Shown here: positions 1-8,342 of the stretch, one piece after another
How positions within the stretch are numbered: the stretch's first letter is position 1
Layout of the letters: each line of letters starts with the position of its first letter
Source of the DNA: Fluviibacter phosphoraccumulans
GTDB taxonomy: Bacteria > Pseudomonadota > Gammaproteobacteria > Burkholderiales > Rhodocyclaceae
Assembly (NCBI RefSeq): GCF_016110345.1
Contig: NZ_AP019011.1
Span: forward strand, 1,674,001 to 1,738,000
DNA length: 64,000 bases
Direction: 5' to 3'
Translations under genes and position numbers: made by a program
The notes under the pieces: model-generated
The model's input: the letters and a program-made list of their open reading frames with translations, nothing else
Told to the model about the DNA's origin: nothing
The model's database searches: none

Positions 1-130
1 CCGTGACCTCCGATATCATTTAATACTTAAAGTATAAAAAGAACGGATATTTTTACATCTTTCAATCTTATTTGATACCCAATAGAATGATGCTTGTTTT
101 GTTAATTGCCATTTCCATCAGGAGCTATCC
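1..130 (+). promoter_or_regulatory. aceB upstream region with a short palindrome
   Basis: This AT-rich leader precedes the malate synthase gene. A perfect 13-bp palindrome (ATACTT-A-AAGTAT) lies at 23-35 and could be a regulator site. AGGAG at 120-124, 6 nt before the ATG, is a strong ribosome binding site. No convincing -35/-10 pair stands out, and the region is cut by the window edge. Confidence 0.35.
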
Positions 131-1729
131 ATGAGCCTTACCCTGCCCGCCGGCGTTCAGATTACTGGCCCAATCAATGCGCGTTACGACGAAATCCTGA
201 CGCCCGAAGCACTGGCTTTTGTTGCCAAGTTGCACCGTGCGTTTGAACCGCGCCGTCAGGAACTGCTCAAAGCCCGCGTTGAGCGCCAAGCCCGCATCGA
301 CGCCGGTGAAATGCCAGACTTTCTGCCGGAAACCAAGCACATCCGCGAAGGCGACTGGAAAATCGCCCCGCTGCCGAAGGCACTGGAACGCCGCCGCACC
401 GAAATCACCGGCCCGGTTGAAGCCAAGATGATTATCAACGCCTATAACTCGGGCGCTGATTCGTACATGACCGACTTTGAAGATTCGAATAGCCCGAACT
501 GGGAAAACCAGATCCAGGGCCAGGTCAATCTGTACGACGCCATCCGTCGCCAGCTGTCGTTCAAGAACGAAGCCGGCAAGGAATACAAACTCAACGACAC
601 CATCGCCACCCTGCAGATCCGTCCACGCGGCTGGCATCTGGATGAAAAGCATGTGCTGATCGACGGTCAGCGCGTTTCCGGCGGCATCTTCGACTTCGGC
701 CTGGTGTTCTTCCACAACGCTAAGGAACAGATCGCTCGCGGCGCTGGCCCGTTCTACTACCTGCCAAAGATGGAAAGCCATCTGGAAGCCCGTCTGTGGA
801 ACGACATCTTTGTGATGGCCCAGAACGAAATCGGTCTGCCACAAGGCACGATCAAAGCCACCGTGCTGGTTGAAACCATTCTCGCTACCTTCGAGATGGA
901 AGAAATCCTGTACGAACTGCGTGAGCACTCAGCGGGTCTGAACGCCGGTCGCTGGGATTACATCTTCAGCTGCATCAAGAAATTCAAGAAGAACAAGGAC
1001 TTCTGTCTGGCCCAGCGTGGCGCCATCACCATGGAAGTGCCGTTCATGCGTTCGTACGCACTGGCCCTAGTTAAGGCTTGTCATAAGCGTGGCGCACCGG
1101 CCATGGGCGGTATGTCGGCCCTGATCCCGATCAAGAACGATCCGGTCGCTAACGAAAAGGCGCTAGCTGGCATCCGTCATGACAAGACCCGTGACGCCAA
1201 CGACGGTTTTGATGGCGGCTGGGTGGCTCACCCAGGCCTGGTATCGATCGCGGCTGAAGAGTTCCAGAAGGTGCTGGGCGATCGCCCGAACCAGTGGGAA
1301 AAGCAACGCACCGAAGAGTTCGGCGCCAAGGATTGGCTGAACTTCCAACCAGAACAGCCGATCACCGAAGCCGGCCTGCGCAACAACATCAACGTCGGCA
1401 TCCACTACCTGGGGAGCTGGCTGGGTGGCAATGGCTGCGTGCCAATCCACAACCTGATGGAAGATGCTGCCACCGCCGAGATCTCGCGTTCGCAAGTCTG
1501 GCAGTGGGTTGTATCGCCGAAGGGCGTTCTGGACGATGGCCGCAAGGTTACCGAAGACATGGTGCGCGGCATGATTGCTGAAGAGCTGGTCAAGGTTAAA
1601 GCCACGGTCAGCGCTCAAGGCGAAGATACAGCGAACTACGATCAAGCCGCTGTGATTTTCGATAAGATGTCACTGACCCCGGAATACCCTGAGTTCCTGA
1701 CTTTGCCGTTGTACGAAGCCATGGCCTAA
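131..1729 (+). CDS. aceB: Malate synthase A
   Basis: Cytoplasmic enzyme that condenses glyoxylate with acetyl-CoA to give malate, the second step of the glyoxylate bypass. The 532-residue length fits the AceB (form A) group rather than the longer GlcB form. The family signature R-E-H-x2-G-L-N-x-G-x-W-D-Y is seen at residues 264-277, in the TIM-barrel core. The ATG at 131 is supported by AGGAG six bases upstream. A hairpin terminator follows the stop codon. Isocitrate lyase is not in the window. With the malic enzyme and PEP carboxykinase 5-8 kb away it forms an acetate-growth gene set. The call is firm. Confidence 0.97.
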   Translation: MSLTLPAGVQITGPINARYDEILTPEALAFVAKLHRAFEPRRQELLKARVERQARIDAGEMPDFLPETKHIREGDWKIAPLPKALERRRTEITGPVEAKMIINAYNSGADSYMTDFEDSNSPNWENQIQGQVNLYDAIRRQLSFKNEAGKEYKLNDTIATLQIRPRGWHLDEKHVLIDGQRVSGGIFDFGLVFFHNAKEQIARGAGPFYYLPKMESHLEARLWNDIFVMAQNEIGLPQGTIKATVLVETILATFEMEEILYELREHSAGLNAGRWDYIFSCIKKFKKNKDFCLAQRGAITMEVPFMRSYALALVKACHKRGAPAMGGMSALIPIKNDPVANEKALAGIRHDKTRDANDGFDGGWVAHPGLVSIAAEEFQKVLGDRPNQWEKQRTEEFGAKDWLNFQPEQPITEAGLRNNINVGIHYLGSWLGGNGCVPIHNLMEDAATAEISRSQVWQWVVSPKGVLDDGRKVTEDMVRGMIAEELVKVKATVSAQGEDTANYDQAAVIFDKMSLTPEYPEFLTLPLYEAMA

Positions 1730-1748
1730 CCCGCCTCACTGGTAACTA

Positions 1749-1776
1749 AGACGGCACCTGCGGGTGCCGTCTGTCT
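1749..1776 (+). terminator. Rho-independent terminator after aceB
   Basis: Perfect 10-bp stem (AGACGGCACC at 1749-1758 pairs with 1763-1772) with a TGCG loop, followed by a short T-rich stretch. It separates aceB from the lrgA-like gene, which starts 17 bp further on. Confidence 0.8.
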
Positions 1777-1792
1777 TTGCGGATCCTCTCTC

Positions 1793-2161
1793 ATGATCGC
1801 TGCACTTACTTGGCTGCTGTTATACCAACTGACCGGAGAAATTCTGGCGCACGTACTGATGCTGCCCATTCCCGGCCCGGTGATCGGCATGGCGCTGCTG
1901 TTTCTCACCCTTGTGATACGAGGCTATGGCGAACGACCCGTGCCCAAAGCCTTGCAACAGACAGCCAGCACACTGCTGCAACACCTTTCCTTGCTGTTTG
2001 TACCCGCTGGTACGGGCGTGATGCTGTACCTGCAGCTGATTATCGACGAATGGCTACCAATTGGCGTGGCACTCGTCATCAGCACCTTGGGCGCTATGGC
2101 AGTCACCGCGTTGATCTTGCGTACACTGACCCGAAAAAATGCAGAGGCTCAAAATGCCTGA
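1793..2161 (+). CDS. CidA/LrgA-family membrane protein
   Basis: Small integral membrane protein of 122 residues with four hydrophobic stretches. Near residue 27 it has the family hallmark PIPGPVIGMALLF. LrgA/CidA proteins were first described as holin-like regulators of murein hydrolase activity. With their LrgB partners, several members are now linked to transport of pyruvate or other small organic acids. The gene overlaps the following lrgB-like gene by 8 bp, so the pair is probably translationally coupled. Its place right after malate synthase hints at small-acid transport, but that is inference. Confidence 0.85.
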   Translation: MIAALTWLLLYQLTGEILAHVLMLPIPGPVIGMALLFLTLVIRGYGERPVPKALQQTASTLLQHLSLLFVPAGTGVMLYLQLIIDEWLPIGVALVISTLGAMAVTALILRTLTRKNAEAQNA

Positions 2162-2885
2162 ACGCATCACGCAAACGTGGGTCTATCTATCCGCCACACC
2201 GCTCTTCTGGTTAACGATGACTTTGGTGGCCTATCAGATCGCGCACTGGATCTATCGACGCTGCGGGGCCCACCCCCTGGCGAACCCCGTGTTGATTGCC
2301 GTTGTCTTACTGGTTGCGCTACTGCAGTTAACGCACACGCCTTACGATACCTATTTTAGTGGCGCGCAGTTTGTACATTTTCTGTTAGGTCCAGCCACGG
2401 TAGCCCTGGCCATTCCACTCTATGGTCAGTTTCAACGCCTGGTAGGGCTAGCCGGCCCGCTGCTGCTGGCACTGGTCGGCGGCTCACTGACAGCGATGCT
2501 GAGCGCGGTTTTTGTTGGCCACTGGTTGGGCGGCAGCCTCCCTACCCTATTATCCCTGGCGCCAAAATCGGTCACGACGCCGATCGCCATGGGGATTGCG
2601 GAACGCATCGGCGGCCATCCTTCGCTGGCCGCCGTGATGGTGATCGCCACCGGCATCCTGGGCGCCATTACCGCACAAACGATTTTCCGCTGGCTCAAGG
2701 TGAACGATGACGCCGTCAGTGGCTTTGCACTCGGCGTCGCCGCCCATGGCATCGGTACGGCACGTGCTTTTCAGCTCAGCGAAACCATGGGCGCCTTCGC
2801 CGCATTGGGTATGGGTTTGAATGGCTTGCTGACGGCCATCTCCCTACCCAGCCTGATACAGTGGCTAAAGCCCTGGTTGCAATAA
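2154..2885 (+). CDS. LrgB-family membrane protein
   Basis: Polytopic inner-membrane protein of 243 residues, the usual LrgB/CidB length. Motifs typical of the family are visible, such as the LLSLAPKSVTTPIAM stretch and the AAHGIGTARAF segment near the C terminus. The ATG at 2154 is preferred over the in-frame ATG at 2139 because it has a purine-rich site (AGAGG) just upstream and gives the normal N terminus. The plant homologue PLGG1 carries glycolate and glycerate, and Bacillus PftAB carries pyruvate. The partner here is the overlapping lrgA-like gene. The substrate is unknown. Confidence 0.88.
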   Translation: MPERITQTWVYLSATPLFWLTMTLVAYQIAHWIYRRCGAHPLANPVLIAVVLLVALLQLTHTPYDTYFSGAQFVHFLLGPATVALAIPLYGQFQRLVGLAGPLLLALVGGSLTAMLSAVFVGHWLGGSLPTLLSLAPKSVTTPIAMGIAERIGGHPSLAAVMVIATGILGAITAQTIFRWLKVNDDAVSGFALGVAAHGIGTARAFQLSETMGAFAALGMGLNGLLTAISLPSLIQWLKPWLQ

Positions 2886-2901
2886 TTCAGCGCAACATCA
2901 A

Positions 2902-3639
2902 TCAGGCCAGCACCAACTCGCAAGGAATTGCCCAGTTCAGCGCAGCGGCCTGCCAGCGTTGGGCCCAGGCACTGGGTCCAAACAAACGCACCTGGGAGAC
3001 ACCTGACTCTTGCACCAACGCGAGAGCCACGGGGTACTGTACGTAAACAACGTTAAACAAACCATCCGTTAAACCACACTGGCCACACAGCTCCGCCAGG
3101 GCCAACGCGCAGGAAGGCGCATCGGCATCGGGCACCAGCGTTACAGCACCACCGCTCGTCACGACGGGGAGCACCAAGCGAATCGCTGCGGAGAGCGGCA
3201 TGCCCGGCCCAGCCAAGGCCAACGTAGATTGCCCTGCCCCGTTGTTAGGGCTCACCGATCCGGACGCACACTGCGTGATCAGCGTTTGTACACTGGCAAT
3301 GGCATTGGCAACGTCGGCTTTGCCGGATTCCAGATGCGTCTGCGTTTCTACAGCGCTAAGCCCGGCAAAGTGCGCCGCCAACTCGTCCAGCGCAACCACC
3401 AGAGAATCCAGAAACGAACGCGTCGCTTCCGGCGACAAGCCCTGAGCCTGACTGGCGTTGGCGACTGCGGTTGCGGCAAGCACCTGGTCCACCATAGGTA
3501 CCCGGCGAATTAATCGTTGCGTTGCCGCTTCACGAATCTCATGAAACATCGTAGGCATCGCCAATACGGGGCGCCCATTAATCCAAAGCGGTATCGCCGG
3601 TGCTTCGCGCGGTGGCAAGGTGCAACAACCTGTCATCAT
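2902..3639 (-). CDS. Truncated aldehyde-dehydrogenase-like protein
   Basis: The 245 residues resemble the N-terminal, NAD-binding half of the aldehyde dehydrogenase superfamily. An IxGxP-type start is followed by an AV-AA-AQ-like helix and a divergent GGAVTLVPDADAP strand where ALDHs carry GN-VVLKPSE. A GLTDGLFNVV segment and a degraded F-G-S region come next. The protein ends at ELVLA, where ALDHs read LELGG, so the catalytic Cys and the whole second half are absent. The next bases downstream already belong to lrgB. The ATG at 3639 has AGGGA five bases upstream; a TTG at 3654 is an alternative. It may be a decayed gene or a repurposed domain. The IclR gene lies divergently beside it. Confidence 0.6.
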   Translation of the reverse strand: MMTGCCTLPPREAPAIPLWINGRPVLAMPTMFHEIREAATQRLIRRVPMVDQVLAATAVANASQAQGLSPEATRSFLDSLVVALDELAAHFAGLSAVETQTHLESGKADVANAIASVQTLITQCASGSVSPNNGAGQSTLALAGPGMPLSAAIRLVLPVVTSGGAVTLVPDADAPSCALALAELCGQCGLTDGLFNVVYVQYPVALALVQESGVSQVRLFGPSAWAQRWQAAALNWAIPCELVLA

Positions 3640-3743
3640 TTTTCCCTGGATCAAGACCGGTTTTCACATAGTAAAATATTCACCGGCAACAAAAATACTC
3701 AAGTATCACATTCTATCTTCTCTCCACGCCCATGGTCTGACTC

Positions 3744-4538
3744 ATGCTCGATACCCCCAAAACAAAGCGCAGCACTGCCGTCAATAGCGGTATCCAGGTG
3801 TTCGAGCGTGCGGATCAACTGCTTGGCCTTCTCGCCAGCCAGGCGTCGCCCGTCGGCTTGAAATCACTCGCCAGCGAATCCAAGCTCAACATTTCAACGG
3901 CGCATCGAATTTTGGGCGCGCTCTCCGCTATTGGTCTAGTCGAGCATCAGGCCGGCGGCTTTTACCGCCTGGGGTTACGCTGGATGGAGTATGGCAATCT
4001 GGTTCGAGAACGACTGCAAATTCGCGATGTGGCTCGCCCCTTCATCGAACAGTTGCACGAGCAGATCGGCGAACCCGTCAATCTGGCCATTCGTGATGGC
4101 GACGAGATCATTTACCTGGATCGGGCGGCGGCCAATGCCGCACGCGTTCGTGTTTTCTATCGAGTCGGGTCTCGGGCACCGCTCCACCTGACCTCTCTCG
4201 GCAAATTATTCCTCGCTGAAGAGACCGCAGAACAGATTGCGGGCTATGCCAAACGAACCGGACTACCCGGCAATACCGAGCATTCACTCACCCGCCTGAG
4301 CAGCCTGAACCAGGCGTTAAAGTCCGTGCATGAAAACGGCGTGGCTTTTGATAACGAAGAAGCAGAACTCGGTCTACGCTGCGTCGCGGCGCCCGTGAGG
4401 GATGATCAAGGCAACTTGGTGGCAGCGATTTCTGTCTCATCACCCACTGACCGCTTCAGCGAACATGAGGCCGTTTGGGTGCCTGCCCTCAAGGCCTGCG
4501 CTGACGATGTTTCACGCGCACTGGGTGCGCGTTTGTAA
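3744..4538 (+). CDS. IclR-family transcriptional regulator
   Basis: The 264 residues have an N-terminal winged helix-turn-helix (about residues 15-75, including LKSLASESKLNISTAHRIL). A C-terminal effector-binding domain follows, with the family pattern NGVAFDNEEAELGLRCVAAPV near 195-215. IclR proteins commonly control aromatic, glyoxylate or sugar-acid catabolism by binding a small acid. The gene is divergent from the truncated aldehyde-dehydrogenase-like gene across about 100 bp, the usual arrangement for a regulator and its target. It ends 6 bp from the convergent PBP gene. The effector cannot be deduced. Confidence 0.9.
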   Translation: MLDTPKTKRSTAVNSGIQVFERADQLLGLLASQASPVGLKSLASESKLNISTAHRILGALSAIGLVEHQAGGFYRLGLRWMEYGNLVRERLQIRDVARPFIEQLHEQIGEPVNLAIRDGDEIIYLDRAAANAARVRVFYRVGSRAPLHLTSLGKLFLAEETAEQIAGYAKRTGLPGNTEHSLTRLSSLNQALKSVHENGVAFDNEEAELGLRCVAAPVRDDQGNLVAAISVSSPTDRFSEHEAVWVPALKACADDVSRALGARL

Positions 4539-4544
4539 GCTGGC

Positions 4545-5636
4545 TTAGCTCTGAACTTCAGCCCACTTCTTCAGACGATTGGCATCACCAACGCGCGTCA
4601 TTGAACCTTCTGAGTCGAGCAGGACAAAGAGCATCGGACGGTTATTCACTTTGGCCTGCATGACCAGGCACTTACCGGCTTCACGAATATAGCCGGTTTT
4701 TGATACGCCAATCTCCCAGCCATCGGTGCGCACCAGCGGATTGGTGTTGCGGTATTCAAGCATGCGGCCGCGTACATCCATGCGCGCATCAGACGTTGTC
4801 GATGCTTCACGGATGGCAGGGTACTTGTAGGAAGCGGCAACCATTTTGGCCAGATCGCGTGCGGTCGATACATTACCTGAATTCAAACCGGTCGGATCCA
4901 GGAAACGACTATTCGTCATACCCAGCTCTTGCGCCTTACGATTCATGGCCGCTACAAATGCAGGAATGCCGCCTGGGTAGTTACGCCCAAGCGCATGTGC
5001 CGCACGGTTTTCTGACGACATCAGCGCTAACAGCAATGTTTCCTGACGCGTCAAACGTGCGCCGACCGAAAGTCGCGACCGACTGCCCTTGAGCGTATCC
5101 ACATCATCATCAGTAATCACCAGCTCTTCTTGCATGGGCAAGTTAGCATCCAGCATCACCATCGCCGTCATCAACTTGGTGATGGAGGCAATCGGCACAA
5201 CCTGGGTCGCGTTTTTTTGATAGACCGCTTCCCCATTTTGCATGTCGAGCAGCAAGGCCGCATGCGAATGCAGCCCTGGATTGCTCCCCACGGGGCCGTT
5301 CCACTCACCCCAGTGGCTAGGAGGATTGTCGCGTGGCTTCTTGCTGGCGATTAAACGACTGGGCTTTTTGGCGGTGGCGCTCACCACTTTATCGCGCGCC
5401 GCATTTTGCGCAGCAAGCGTTTTTGATGTGGTTTTCATCGCCTGTGATTTAACAGACGCTGTTGGTTTTTTGGCTTTGACCGAGGCGGTCGACTTACTCT
5501 TGCTCGTTTGCTTGCTGTTCGATGCCGTTGCGCTTTGCGAAGTCGAAGCGGCTTGCACCCCTGATGAAGACAGCACACCGCTCACCATCAGTGCCGTTAC
5601 CAACTTGAGAGAGAGAAAACACTTTTTCGAAGCCAT
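4545..5636 (-). CDS. pbpG: D-alanyl-D-alanine endopeptidase/carboxypeptidase, PBP7-like
   Basis: Periplasmic low-molecular-weight penicillin-binding protein, peptidase family S11, 363 residues. All three active-site motifs are present: S151-x-x-K154, S208-E-N210 and K313-T-G315. An N-terminal signal peptide (cleavage near residue 30) is followed by a Ser/Ala/Lys-rich low-complexity linker of about 70 residues, longer than in E. coli PbpG. The enzyme cuts peptide crosslinks of peptidoglycan. Its ribosome binding site is weak. The gene lies downstream of the maeB terminator and converges on the IclR gene. Confidence 0.92.
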   Translation of the reverse strand: MASKKCFLSLKLVTALMVSGVLSSSGVQAASTSQSATASNSKQTSKSKSTASVKAKKPTASVKSQAMKTTSKTLAAQNAARDKVVSATAKKPSRLIASKKPRDNPPSHWGEWNGPVGSNPGLHSHAALLLDMQNGEAVYQKNATQVVPIASITKLMTAMVMLDANLPMQEELVITDDDVDTLKGSRSRLSVGARLTRQETLLLALMSSENRAAHALGRNYPGGIPAFVAAMNRKAQELGMTNSRFLDPTGLNSGNVSTARDLAKMVAASYKYPAIREASTTSDARMDVRGRMLEYRNTNPLVRTDGWEIGVSKTGYIREAGKCLVMQAKVNNRPMLFVLLDSEGSMTRVGDANRLKKWAEVQS

Positions 5637-5725
5637 AAATACGCACCACCAGAGCTCGTGATTTCATCGGCTGAAAGCCCGACAAAACATCATTTAGATT
5701 TAATGCGCACATTCTAGCGCAAACA

Positions 5726-5751
5726 CCCCGGATTTTCAAAAAAATCCGGGG
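5726..5751 (-). terminator. Terminator of maeB
   Basis: Perfect 11-bp inverted repeat (CCCCGGATTTT at 5726-5736 and 5741-5751) with a CAAA loop, lying between the maeB stop and the pbpG start. On the minus strand it is followed by TGTTTGC. It probably isolates maeB from pbpG. Confidence 0.75.
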
Positions 5752-5801
5752 CGCAAAACCAATTAAATTAACAAGATAGCGCGATTCTCTTAAGCGGTCT
5801 T

Positions 5802-8150
5802 TCAGCTTCGCCGCTGTTCATCCATCACGGCATCGACCACAGCCAGCGCCGTAACATTCACGATGCGACGAACGGTTGCGGTGGGTGTGAGAATATGCGC
5901 CGGTTTACGCGAGCCCAGCAAAATCGGCCCTACCGTCAAATTGTCACCGGCCGCTACTTTGAGCAGGTTAAACGCAATATTGGCTGCGTCCAGATTCGGC
6001 ATGATCAATAGGTTAGCAGGCCCCTTCAAACGACTGTTGGGGAATACCTGACCACGGATCACCTCATCAAGCGCCGCATCACCATGCATTTCGCCTTCTA
6101 CCTCAAGGCTCGGCGCCACCTGATGCAAGCGCGCTAATAGGGCACGCATCTTTTCTGCTGTTGGTGTATCCAGGCTGCCAAAGGACGAATGCGAAAGCAA
6201 GGCGACCTTCGGTGCAATGCCAAACCGGCGAATTTCTTCAGCGGCCAATAGCGTCGTGGTGACCAGCTCTTCCACCGTCGGATCGTAATTGACGTAAGTG
6301 TCGGCGATAAACACGGTACGACCCGGCAGCATCAACAGATTCATGGCGGACAAACGATCAACACCATCGGCATTGCCAATGATGTTTTCGACATGCGTCA
6401 GATGCAGGTCATAGCGGCCGAAGGTGCCGCAGACCAAACCGTCGGCGTAACCAAGGCGCACCATCAGTGCCGCGTACAGCGTGGCCCGGCGACGAATCTC
6501 ACGCTTGGCGTAATCTGGCGCTACGCCTTTGCGCTCAGTCAGACGATGGTATTCCTTCCAGAATTCGTCGTAGTGTGTCTCAAAGAATTCACCATCGTTA
6601 TAAATCACTTCAAAATCCACGCCTTCGCGGATTCGCAGACCAGCGCTCTCGATCTTGCGTTCAATTTCGGCGGGGCGACCGATCAACACCGGTTTGGCAA
6701 TACCCTCATCACAGACCACCTGCACGGCACGCAGCACACGTTCTTCTTCGCCTTCAGCAAAGACAATGCGCTTGGGCGACAGCTTGGCCTGCGCAAACAC
6801 CGGCTTCATGATCATGCCGGAGTGGTACACAAAATCATTCAAGCCCTGTAAGTAGGTATCCCAGTCACGAATTGGGCGGGTGGCGACACCCGAATCCATG
6901 GCGGCCTTGGCTACCGCCGGGGCTATCTTTACAATCAGGCGAGGATCGAAAGGTTTTGGAATCAGATACTCCACACCAAAGCCGGAAATCTTTTCACCGT
7001 AGGCCGAAGCCACCACATCGGACTGCTCCGCCCGCGCCAGATCAGCAATGGCCTTCACGGCTGCCAATTTCATTTCTTCAGTGATCGTCGAGGCGCCCAC
7101 ATCCAGCGCCCCACGGAAGATAAACGGAAAGCAGAGTACGTTGTTCACTTGGTTCGGATAATCCGAACGTCCAGTGGCAATAATGGCATCGTCTCGCACG
7201 GCCTTAACTTCGTGCGGCAGAATCTCCGGTGTCGGGTTCGCCAAAGCCAGGATCAACGGATTCTTGGCCATTTTAGCGACCATCTCCGGCTTCATTACGC
7301 CACCTGCGGACAACCCCAAGAATACATCCGCGCCCTCAATCACTTCGGTCAATGTCCGGGCATCGGTCTTTTTGGCATAACGTGCCTTGATCTCATCCAT
7401 CTCTTCAGGGCGGCCTTCATAGACCACGCCGTGGATATCGGTGACCCAGATGTTTTCAACGGGGATACCCAGTTGCACCAACAGCCCCAAACAAGCCAGT
7501 GCCGCAGCGCCGGCACCCGAGGTGACCAACTTCACTTGTTTGAGATCTTTCCCGAGCAAATGCAACCCGTTGAGCAGCGCAGCCCCGACCACAATAGCCG
7601 TTCCATGCTGGTCATCGTGAAAGACCGGAATCTTCATCCGCTCACGTAACTTCTTTTCAATGTAGAAGCACTCGGGCGCTTTGATGTCTTCCAGGTTGAT
7701 CCCGCCAAACGTCGGTTCCAGACTGGCGATGATCTCCACCAGTTTGTCTGGATCGTTTTCACTCACTTCCAGATCAAACACATCGATGTTGGCAAATTTC
7801 TTGAACAGCACGCCCTTGCCTTCCATCACCGGCTTGGCGGCGAGCGGGCCAATATTGCCCAAGCCGAGCACTGCCGTGCCATTCGTGATGACGCCGACCA
7901 GATTGGCGCGCGAGGTCAGCGTAGCGACTTCTTCTGGCTTGGCCACAATTTCTTCGCAGGCCGCCGCCACACCTGGCGAATAGGCCATCGACAGATCGTA
8001 CTGATTGGTCAACTGTTTGGTTGGGGTGACTGCAATCTTGCCCGGCTTGGGAAAGCGGTGGTAATAAAGCGCCGATTCGCGCAGGCGTTGCGTGTTGTTT
8101 TTAGACGAATTGTCGCTATTGCCTTGATTTTTATTGCTATTGTTAGTCAC
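5802..8150 (-). CDS. maeB: NADP-dependent malic enzyme
   Basis: Decarboxylates malate to pyruvate with NADP in the cytoplasm, supplying NADPH and pyruvate during growth on organic acids. The architecture is that of MaeB. An N-terminal malic domain (AYSPGVAAACEEI near residue 60, HDDQHGTAIV near 180) is followed by an NAD-binding domain and a C-terminal phosphotransacetylase-like domain (from about residue 440) that usually acts in allosteric control by acetyl-CoA. A GTG at 8150 is preferred because GGGAG lies 8 bases upstream; an ATG at 8189 would add 13 residues. The first 20 residues are unusually Asn/Ser-rich. It has its own terminator. Confidence 0.95.
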   Translation of the reverse strand: MTNNSNKNQGNSDNSSKNNTQRLRESALYYHRFPKPGKIAVTPTKQLTNQYDLSMAYSPGVAAACEEIVAKPEEVATLTSRANLVGVITNGTAVLGLGNIGPLAAKPVMEGKGVLFKKFANIDVFDLEVSENDPDKLVEIIASLEPTFGGINLEDIKAPECFYIEKKLRERMKIPVFHDDQHGTAIVVGAALLNGLHLLGKDLKQVKLVTSGAGAAALACLGLLVQLGIPVENIWVTDIHGVVYEGRPEEMDEIKARYAKKTDARTLTEVIEGADVFLGLSAGGVMKPEMVAKMAKNPLILALANPTPEILPHEVKAVRDDAIIATGRSDYPNQVNNVLCFPFIFRGALDVGASTITEEMKLAAVKAIADLARAEQSDVVASAYGEKISGFGVEYLIPKPFDPRLIVKIAPAVAKAAMDSGVATRPIRDWDTYLQGLNDFVYHSGMIMKPVFAQAKLSPKRIVFAEGEEERVLRAVQVVCDEGIAKPVLIGRPAEIERKIESAGLRIREGVDFEVIYNDGEFFETHYDEFWKEYHRLTERKGVAPDYAKREIRRRATLYAALMVRLGYADGLVCGTFGRYDLHLTHVENIIGNADGVDRLSAMNLLMLPGRTVFIADTYVNYDPTVEELVTTTLLAAEEIRRFGIAPKVALLSHSSFGSLDTPTAEKMRALLARLHQVAPSLEVEGEMHGDAALDEVIRGQVFPNSRLKGPANLLIMPNLDAANIAFNLLKVAAGDNLTVGPILLGSRKPAHILTPTATVRRIVNVTALAVVDAVMDEQRRS

Positions 8151-8342
8151 AAGCAGGTCTCCCGGAAATAGATTCTTTATCGGAAGCATACGCCGACTTT
8201 CTTAGCGGCGCATGAAGTGCGATAATTACAGTCTTATATGAGAGATGCGCGAATGCGCACCTGATACCCACCACAAAAAGACTGGTCGGCACGCTTCAGC
8301 CAACGCAATCCAGCGGAATGCACAGGACACACAGGAGAAACC

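Noticed and set aside
125..928. Long open frame antisense to aceB (267 codons)
   Set aside because: It lies wholly opposite a clear malate synthase gene, has no ribosome binding site or family resemblance, and reflects codon bias of the true gene.
6393..7649. Open frames antisense to maeB
   Set aside because: All overlap the conserved malic enzyme and show no protein-like features.
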